Assembly (NCBI GenBank): GCA_007026445.1
Contig: VDMD01000001.1
Location: 4,464,001-4,528,000, forward strand
Source of the DNA: Schizophyllum amplum
Taxonomy: Eukaryota; Basidiomycota; Agaricomycetes; Agaricales; Schizophyllaceae
Direction of reading: 5' to 3'
Length of the DNA stretch: 64,000 bases
The notes beneath the pieces are model-generated. The model saw only the letters and a list, made by a program, of their open reading frames with translations, did no database searches and was not told where the DNA came from. Position 1 is the first letter of the stretch; every line of letters begins with the position of its first letter. The translations under genes and the position numbers were made by a program. Below, one piece after another: positions 56,344 to 64,000 of this stretch.

Positions 56344-57823
56344 ATGCCGTCTACCGAAGATGCAATCATGGGTCCGAAGGGCCTCCTCAACGATGATGGC
56401 AACTATATTTTGCAGCACAAGGACATATACGACCTATTCAAGTACGTCCAGACGGGCGTTTTACTCCCCACCGACACCGCCGAATACCAGAGGCGCTTGC
56501 ATCTCTCAGATGAGATGTTTCAGAGGTTCTCCAGCGTTGTCGCTCCGCTCGTCACCGCCTATGATAGAGTAAATGATCCCCACCGTCCCCTAGTTCGTTG
56601 CGCTAACATTCACGTCTAGGCTCAGCTGCATTGCCAAAGGTTCAAGGACATAATCTACCCTGGCATTGTCAGTCTCTCAAGCGACGTCTATGACTACGCG
56701 TCGAAGGCTGGCGGCGCACGTTACTGTATGTGTTCCAAACACACCCCTCCGGCTCCGTAAGCTGATTCTGCGCTTTCTTTTAGCCATGATTCTTCGACTC
56801 GTCAGGGAACTCGCCGAAGCCACTTCCCCGATGGAGGAAGTCCGAGTCGTTGGCCGTCTCAATCGGGTCGTCGACGTGCAGATCACTTCCATCAACGATC
56901 TCACTACGAAGGCACAAGCGTGCATCAACAACCTCCGCGTGTTCGAGGGCGAGACGATGAGCGATCAGTCGGAGTTAAGGGAACGCAACAAAGACGTTGA
57001 CGCCATGCTCTCCCTCGAGCAGGGCAGCGTCAACGCAATCCGGACGCAGCTCAACAATCTGAAGAATGAGCTCAAGACGGTCTCCGAAGAGTTTGAAACA
57101 GGTGCGAATCTATTTCCCCACTTGATAGTCAACCCATTGACGATTGCACGCAGCCAGGATTTCAGAGTGCGCCGCGCTCAAGTTCGCCTGGGTATTTCCC
57201 TTCGGTCTCGTACCCTCAGCCGCCTTGGCCAGCGCCGGAAGAAAGGCCGCCCAACTGGGCCAGCGTCTCAATAAAGTCCGGGAGCTCATCAACGATAACG
57301 AAGGCAAGCTCAGGGAGGCTGAGCGTATCACTGCTCACATGATGACTATCGACGTACGTGCCTGCGACGTCTCTTTTTATTGGCGCATGGCCATTAATTG
57401 GCTGGTCTTCTGCAGGCGGACTTGGACAACGTTGTCGCCCTGATCGCACCTGCCGTCACCACCGTTCAGGAGATGATGGGCGTATGGGACGCTGTCAAAG
57501 CTGACCTGGAGAGACTCAAGAACATGGATCATCGGGAGGCTAACTGGGTCATCGCCAGCATCATCGAACACAAAGCGCTGGAGAAGTGGCAGACTCTTGC
57601 GGACGGTGGTATGCTGTTCAATGGTTCCTTTACTTTGAATGCCAATTTTAACATCTCTTTTGCAGTGGGCAAGTATCAAAAAGCGGCCTATATGTCTGAC
57701 GCTGAACTGAAGTCGTTTGCCGATCTGTCGGCGGAGTACGGCGTACCCTACCAAATGCGAAGCGTAACAATCATCAACAAATCAGGAGTGATGATAGAGT
57801 GGAATGGGCTTTATATCATGTAG
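56344..57823 (+). CDS. Alpha-helical pore-forming-toxin-like protein (XaxA/Cry6A-type resemblance)
   Basis: Starts at ATG 56344. About 380 residues after five or six introns. The layout is a long amphipathic helical N-terminal part, a coiled-coil-like stretch (near 56900-57090), one hydrophobic hairpin (region near 57190-57230, including F-A-W-V-F-P-F-G-L-V-P), a second coiled-coil, and a helix with K-W-Q-T-L followed by a short C-terminal tail. No signal peptide. This layout matches the alpha-xenorhabdolysin A / Cry6Aa / ClyA group, in which a hydrophobic segment flanked by long helices inserts into membranes. Homologues of this group occur in basidiomycete genomes, to my knowledge. The assignment is from architecture, not from a search. 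A plain coiled-coil membrane protein is the alternative. The reading frames look intact; stop at 57821-57823. Confidence 0.55.
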
Positions 57824-57968
57824 TCATCTGTAATCAAGCTCGTTACAGTGTGATGATGGTTCAGAACGTATAGCGCGATTCCTGACAAGGCAACTGCAAG
57901 GCCCGAGCTTCTTTGTATTATACTTGAATAACTCGAGAGTTGACGCGCTTCCAACGCAACCGCTATGG
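57824..57968. other. Short convergent spacer
   Basis: About 145 bp between the stops of the pore-former-like gene and SRP14. No recognised signal. Confidence 0.4.
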
Positions 57969-58692
57969 TCATTGCGGGTTCACAAGCTCGTCTATGCGCC
58001 GCGCCCGCCCCTCCTCGCGCTCCTCCATCCGCTTCTTCGTCTCCTGCTGTTTGATCGCCGCCTTCACGAGCCGCTGGCGCTTGTGGCGCCCTGCGCCGCG
58101 CTTGGGACCCACGACGGGCACGAGCTCGGCGAGACGCTTTTTGCGGCGGGCGAGCTCCTCCGCGCGCTGCTTTTCGCGCTTTTTGTCGCGCTTGCGGAGG
58201 GCGGACATGGAGGACTTGAGGAGAGCGCCGTATGCGCTGTAGAAGCGGTCGAGGTTGCCGGGGTCGACCTGGATGGTGGGGGGGATGCATGGGGATGGGA
58301 TGGGTTATGGTGAGTATGATGTGCGGCTGGGGGTGCGAGAGGGGGACGTACGCGGGTGGATAGTTTAGTGCCTGTGCCATCGACGGCGCGGAGGAGGCAG
58401 GGGTACTCTTGGGTGTCGTCGGTCCCGTCTTGCTTCATGGTCGCGTCCTCGCCATCATGGGTTACTTTATAGAGTACATGTCAGTGCGCTGTGATCGAGG
58501 ACAATAAGAACACGCACGGCGCTTGTGCGTCAGCCATATCGAGCCCTTGGGATTCTCGAACAAGGCGGTCAGATCCTTGAGGAACTAATTGGGGGGTGTC
58601 AGCCCGATGAGTTGCGTTTGAAAGCGGCATTCTCTGCGCACCTTATCGTTGTCTACGAGAGGGGATCGCGCTGTACTGTCGCCCTCCCCCAT
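57969..58692 (-). CDS. SRP14: Signal recognition particle 14-kDa subunit (SRP14)
   Basis: SRP14 binds the Alu domain of SRP RNA and slows translation during targeting to the ER. Starts at ATG 58692 (MGEGDSTARSPLVDNDK). Exon 2 gives F-L-K-D-L-T-A-L-F and S-I-W-L-T-H-K-R, the signature of the family. The next exon reads Y-P-C-L-L-R-A-V-D-G-T-G-T-K-L-S-T. Later come F-Y-S-A-Y-G-A-L-L-K-S-S-M-S-A-L-R-K-R-D-K-K, the conserved RNA-binding end, followed by a basic Arg/Lys/Glu tail typical of fungal SRP14. The stop is at 57969-57971. Four exons. Confidence 0.93.
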
Positions 58693-58825
58693 TCCATGAA
58701 GTGAACAAGGTCAAGGAGCACGTGTCGCAATTATCAGGCGTATTTGCTCGTGTTTGCGGTGCCTTTCTCCCGCTCACGGTCGATGGCCAAACTAGAACTC
58801 TCCTTCTCATTACTAGGCGACCACA

Positions 58826-59724
58826 ATGAGCGACCTGGAGCGCCAACTGGAAGAACTGGAACTTATACGCTGCTCTGTGATGCCTGGCGAAGTCCTCACC
58901 TTCGTCGACAATCCCGATCAGTGGTTGGCTCTGCTGGACAGATTCTCTGAAGAACGAGCTCTCCCTTCTCAACGTGAAGTCCCTCCACTACCTCTTTCAT
59001 TCGAGATCAGACTAGAGGATCATGACATCCGGATTGTGCTGGAGCTGCCCGCCGATTACCCGGGAGTTACCAAGCTGCCTCGCGTCTCGGTCAAGGGCAC
59101 GACGATCGGCCGCGCAGAACAGGATCACTGGACAGACTTGATTCATGATTGTCTCAAGGAAGTGACAGATAACGAGTGAGTTGTGCGACGAGATTCTCTA
59201 ACGCGAGCTGACGCTGCGGCAGACAACCAACATACACCCTCGCCGCTCTCAACCTCTTCCCCCTCCTCCATGAAGATGCTGATGCACGATCACGGATTTC
59301 CGAGCCTTCAGCTACGTCCGGGTCCACATCTGACGACTCTCCCGGATCTCCTGATCTCATTTATCACGCCCTATTCACCTCGCACCACCTCGTCTCTCCG
59401 ACCAAACGACGGAACATGCAAGCATGGACCGCCTCACTCAACATCTCTGGCTTCGCCAAAGTCGGCCACCCGGGCATCATATACGCGTACGGCGGGAAGG
59501 ACTCTGTCGAGGACTTTGTCGGCCGCGTGCGGGCCATGCAGTGGCTTGCGCTGCGATTGCGATTCATCGAGCCGCTTGACGATGACGTGCAAGACGATCC
59601 TGGGAGTCCCCGTCGTTGGGGCGAACTGCAGAAGGTTGGCGAAGTCGTTGATGAGATGCGTCGGCTTGGACGTGCAAAGTACGTTACAGAGATGGGAATC
59701 GGTAGCGCCTCAGGCGGCGAGTAG
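58826..59724 (+). CDS. RWD domain plus DUF1115 protein (RWDD2-like)
   Basis: Starts at ATG 58826 (MSDLERQLEELELIRCSVMPGE). Residues 1-115 form an RWD domain (pattern E-L-E-L-I-R-C-S-V-M, then L-S-F-E-I-R-L, then V-L-E-L-P-A-D-Y-P). After one intron (GTGAGT...GGCAG near 59176-59221) the second half contains T-S-H-H-L-V-S-P-T-K-R-R-N-M and G-F-A-K-V-G-H-P-G-I-I-Y-A-Y-G, typical of DUF1115 in RWDD2. Domain order and length (about 290) fit. RWD domains usually mediate protein contacts; function of the family is unknown. It is divergent from SRP14 over about 130 bp, probably sharing a promoter. Confidence 0.9.
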
Positions 59725-61229
59725 GCGTATGTCTAGCCGATCCTCCTAATAACAAAAGTGAGTTGGTTTAGCAGAGATAAATTCTAAAGACCCGAACGCA
59801 GTAAGCCACGACTTCCAGTCCCAAAATGCATATGTAGACCGCAAAAGGGCCTTATGGACATACACAGCAGACGGTGCGTGGCAGACGGCCCTGGACGCTG
59901 CTCAACAGCCAGTCTGCGGTCGGGGTTTCACTCGGTTGGCCATCCATTTGGCTCTGGTGTGCAGAATATCACTAAAACTCACTCCACAGTTACTTTGAAG
60001 ACGTATAGAACCCATTGTATACATCCCCTTGCATGTCTGGATGGCTCTCGGGCCCCGGGGAGCGCCTCTTATCCGCGGCGGGAGCTCTCGGCAAACGGGC
60101 CGAACGCCCGCGCCCTCGCGTCTTGTTAGCGCTTATCCATGGCCAGCCTGACGTGTATCGCGAGTCGCCTAGCCAGGACAGTAGCCTATGGGTCACGAAT
60201 AATCATTGGTGCGAACGACGTCGTTATCGGCAAGCTTGCATCGCTCTGACGCCCGATCTCAGGACACAGTGGACGCGAAAAGCGCACAGCGAGGAGCTGA
60301 CAATGAAGGCCTCAGCAGGATTCCCGCGGAAATGAACCTGCCTGAGTGCGATTGCGCGCAGTGAGCGAAGTGGGATTATCAAAGGTGACTTGCCATGAAT
60401 ATTGAACTCGAATGACCGAGATCGGCAGTGTGGTACGTGAAACAAAGCGAGAGCTAACCAATGCGACACCTGCAGGGCAGCTGGACTCGGCGGCGGATGA
60501 CTCGCACACGCACCGCTGTCGCTCCATCTCTTCGGGCTGCCGGCGGCGAGCGCCCAGTGCCACGGTCGTTCCACCTCCCGCCCCGTCGCCTCACTAGCCT
60601 CCGCGACCCCATCGAAAACGTGAACGTCGCGCGCTCCACTGTGTCAGCCCTGGTCAACGCTCGCAGGGAGGCAGGATCAGGAGCAGACGACGGCAGGTTC
60701 GATTTACAAAGGTGGATCCCCTTTCACGATCAGCGTGTGCTAAGTCAGCAGCCGACCAGCACGCACATGGCAGTAAAACAACGGGGCAACGCTCAGCGCT
60801 CAGTACTCGGGCAACAAGTACGGGAGAACACGCTGCATCGTGTCTTTCCTGTCGACTCTGGTCTTCTGCGTGCTGCTCATGTATCGGGGAATGCGCTGGG
60901 CCGCTGGTGGGCGGCGCGGTGCGTCCAGGGTGCGTCCCTCAAGGTATCATATATTGATCCTTCCTCACATAAATCCAGTCCAGCAATCTTTGAAAGATAG
61001 CATAGCTTGACCTCTATACATGGTACTTACAACGCGATCGCGCCCGTTGTTCTCTCATCAAGCGCAGCTCGTGATACTCGAGCTCTCCTGCTAGCTGTGA
61101 ATAGAGAGAGTCGCTCGAATATGTTGCATATAATCAGAAAGAAAAATAGCGAGGTGCCGGTGGATGCCGACGTCGCCGATCGCCTCGCGGACGGCGGCGA
61201 CGGCGTCAAGCATGATCTTGACCTGAGCC
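59725..61229. other. 1.5-kb intergenic region
   Basis: No recognisable gene. Open frames up to about 180 codons (60461-61000 plus) lack any motif and are probably chance. A minus-strand frame (61091-61315) overlaps the next gene's start and has GC-rich third positions, but no family match is seen. Confidence 0.45.
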
Positions 61230-64000
61230 ATGCCCGTGGCCCCCATCGAGCCCGTCTCCGACATCTTCGCCGACGACGATGGCTGGCAGGAGATGCCCAT
61301 CGTCCGCGAGGACAAGTCCGCCAGCGGTTTAGACGAGGAGGACCAGAAGAAATACCATTATGTCGCCTCCGCCAAGGCCGCCACCGCCGCCAACGCCACG
61401 GGCCAGCTCATCGACGTCGACTACGAGGGCAACGAGTGGCGGAGCAAGAACGAGCAGAACGAGAACGAGTACACGCGCCTGCGGATGAAGGAGGAGGACG
61501 AGGCGGACGAGGTGCACTTGCGCACCAAGTACCTCTTCGACGAGGACAAGGCGATGACCCCGCTCAGCCAGATGCAGGCGACCAAGAACCTGCTCACCGA
61601 GGCCCAGCGCATCGCCTACGTCGGCCTCTGCGCGCTCGCCGCCCGCGAGATGGCGCACGCGCTGCGCGTCCCGCACCGCAAGGAGCTCAAGGGCGCGCTC
61701 GCCGACATGGAGCTCTGGGGACTCAAGATCATGGGCAGGCTCTACTATCACATGGAGGTCGAGACGCCGGGTGAGTGTCCCGCATGCCCTCGAGAACGTC
61801 TTATTGAACTGATAGCGAAGAGCAGAAAATGATAGAGAGCCTCGCCGAGCACGGCGTCCGCGCCGAGGACCTCGTCCCCTCGCTCATGACCACGCATACC
61901 ATCGCGAACCCCGAGTACGATCCTGAGGAGGCGCGGCGGGAGGCGCAGAAGGAGCTCGACGATCTGCCGGAGGAAGACGTGGGCACGCCCGTCCCGCCCC
62001 CCTCGGAACCCACCTCCCCGCACACGGCGACGCAGACAGCCTTTCAGACGACCGCGCGCGTCCTGGATCCCACATCCACGACGGCCATCCCGGGCGTCTC
62101 GACCAAGCTCTCCACCACCGAGAAGGACGTCACGCTCGACATCCGATGGACCATCCTCTGCGACCTCTTCCTCATCCTCATCGCGGACAGCGTGTACGAC
62201 GCCCGCTCGCGCGTCCTCCTCGAGCACGTCGCGCTCAAGCTCGGCCTCGGCTGGATCGACGTCGTCAAGTTCGAGGCGCGCGTCACGGAGGCGCTCGAGA
62301 TTCAGGAGGACGTCAACAGCATGGAGAACGACGAGGTTGTTGAAGGGAGACGGAAGGCGGCGAAGAAGAAGCGCTATGTCATGATGGGTCTCGCTACGCT
62401 CGGTGGCGGCCTTGTCATTGGTCTCTCCGCTGGCCTGCTCGCGCCAGTTATTGGTGCGGGCATTGGTGCAGCTCTTACGACGGTTGGCATTGGCGGTACC
62501 ACTGGCTTCCTTGCCGGGACGGGCGGCGCTGCCATCATCACCACCGGAGGCGCGCTCACGGGAGGAGGCATCGCTGTCAAGGGCATGGCACGGCGTACCC
62601 AGCAAGTCCGCACCTTCAACATCCTACCCCTACACAACAACAAGCGCGTCAGCGCCATCTTGACCGTGCCAGGGTACGTTTTCCGCAGTCCGTTCAAATA
62701 GCAGCATAATTTGACTGACCCGCTCTCAGTTTCCTCAACGGCGTCAACGACGATCCGCGATTACCCTTCAGCGTGCTCGACCCTGTTGTCGGTGACGTAT
62801 TCAGCGTGCTCTGGGAGCCTGAGATGATTCAGGAGACTGGTAGTGCCTTGAAGATCCTCACGGGCGAGGTCCTCACACAGATAGGGCAGACCGTACTGCA
62901 AGCCACAGTGATGACTGCCCTCATGAGCGCTTTGCAATGGCCAATTAGTGCGTTTCCTATTTTCTCTCTACTGACAGGTGCTGAACGTTTGCGTAGTCTT
63001 GACCAAGTTGGGCTACCTCATCGATAACCCGTGGAACAACGCGCTCGACCGCGCCAAGGCTGCGGGAGGCATCCTTGCCGATCTCCTCATGAAGCGACAT
63101 CTGGGAGTACGGCCCATCACCCTTATCGGCTTCTCGCTCGGTGCACGTGTAATATTCTACGCGCTGGTTGAATTGGCGCGACAGAAGGCATACGGCATCG
63201 TACAGGACGTCTTCATCCTCGGTGGCACCCTGTCCGCATCGCAGCAGACCTGGATAGCGACCCGGTCCGTAGTCTCTGGGCGCTACGTCAACGCCTACGC
63301 GCGCAACGACTGGGTGCTCAACTACCTCTTTCGCGCGACGAGCGGTGGCGTGGGCACCGTCGCCGGCCTGCGCCCCGTCCAGGACGTCCCCGGGCTGGAG
63401 AACGTGGACGTGACGGACAAGATCGCGGGCCACATGAGCTATCGCACGTTCATGCCGCTCATCCTCGACCAGCTCGGGTTCCCTGTGTTCGCAGACTACT
63501 TTGACGAGCCGGAGGAGCCGGACTTTGAGGAGGAGCGCATCGTGGTGCGCGAGGACGAGCCGAAGCGCAAGCGGGGCTGGTTCACGAAGAAGGAAACGGA
63601 GCAGAAGCGGGTGTCGAGGCCGCCGGGAGCGACGTCTCATCACGTCAAGAAGCCGCCTAAGTCGGCGGGTGCGGCGGTGCCGGAGGACGATGATGAACTT
63701 CCGCCTCGCGAGGGCGCGATGTCTCCCAGTACGCCGCAGTCCAGTACGCCGCAGTCCAGTACGCCTCAGCCCAGTACGCCGCTGCCGGAGCGCGAGAGCA
63801 TGGACTCGCAGGCTGATTCCGGGACTTCAACGCCAGCCAAGCTGCCACCAAAGACGGCGGGATTCGACTTTGCGGCGATGAAGGAGATGATTGGGCAGGT
63901 GGAGGACGATAGCCCCTCGACGCCGCCAGCGGCGCCCATGATCCCGCCCGCTGCGAACCGCACGGTGTCGATGCCGTCCGCGCGTGCGCCGCCGCTGTCG
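61230..64000 (+). CDS. DUF726 / TMCO4-family alpha/beta-hydrolase-fold membrane protein (3' end beyond window)
   Basis: Starts at ATG 61230; an in-frame TGA just upstream rules out an earlier start. N-terminal region acidic and helical. Membrane helices are at about 62385-62570 (G-L-A-T-L-G-G-G-L-V-I-G-L-S-A-G-L-L, then A-L-T-T-V-G-I-G-G-T-T-G-F-L-A-G). The hydrolase-like domain holds the nucleophile elbow G-F-S-L-G-A-R near 63130. A long Ser/Pro/Glu tail with a repeated S-S-T-P-Q motif follows from about 63680. The family includes yeast Mil1 (YFL034W) and human TMCO4, described as membrane-associated, possible lipase-type proteins. Introns near 61770-61820, 62675-62730 and 62950-62990. The gene runs off the window, so its C-terminus is unknown. 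Confidence 0.88.

Noticed and set aside
61091..61315. Minus-strand frame with coding-like codon use overlapping the DUF726 gene start
   Set aside because: It overlaps a well-supported gene start on the other strand, has no recognised motif, and both strands look GC3-rich here. Not enough to call a gene.
1..64000. CRISPR arrays, operons, riboswitches, phage genes
   Set aside because: None seen; the gene structure is eukaryotic throughout.

Overview
The window is nuclear DNA of a filamentous basidiomycete, most likely an Agaricomycete (polypore-like). That placement is inference from three things. Genes are broken by many short (about 45-60 nt) GT-AG introns and have GC-rich third positions. 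Two tRNA genes carry introns next to the anticodon. The gene content includes a GH28 pectinase, an M36 fungalysin, an RNA-silencing RdRP, SMC4, SRP14 and a degenerate kinase-like protein.

Layout. 1-57 is the end of a histone H3-type gene. 276-9495 holds a GH28 pectinase (minus), a complete RNA-dependent RNA polymerase (plus) and an NmrA-like oxidoreductase (minus). 10.5-13.1 kb holds a small hydrophilic protein, a broken carboxylesterase and a doubtful serine-rich ORF. tRNA-Gly(CCC) lies at 13.9 kb. 14.2-21.9 kb is a duplicated block: two FAD monooxygenase copies in inverted orientation (one with a 17-bp frame-shifting duplication) and two kinase copies in direct orientation (one decayed). 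22.1-27.6 kb is condensin SMC4.

27.7-57.8 kb looks like an accessory island between conserved housekeeping genes (SMC4 on one side; SRP14, RWD/DUF1115 and a DUF726 protein on the other). It carries five members of an unrecognised gene family, here called the PRSK family. Members have a basic leader exon ending in a G-x-PRSK-x-x-G motif and a fast-diverging second exon; three end with an intron placed exactly before the stop codon. The island also has two further NmrA copies, one of which brought along a dead piece of the RdRP 3' end, and a Tc1/mariner-type MITE. Other island genes are a divergent sugar-alcohol dehydrogenase / KduD-like SDR pair, a secreted metalloprotease, tRNA-Asp, an acyl-CoA synthetase, a near-perfect 2 x 1455 bp palindrome carrying two head-to-head copies of a small gene, a pseudokinase-like protein, and a protein resembling alpha-helical pore-forming toxins.

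How the parts relate. The GH28 enzyme and the KduD-like SDR fit pectin use, but they lie 37 kb apart and are not a cluster. The RdRP is the one clear RNA-silencing component. The main theme is repeated local duplication (NmrA, PRSK, monooxygenase, kinase, palindrome) with decay of individual copies. No prophage, CRISPR or operon structure is present.
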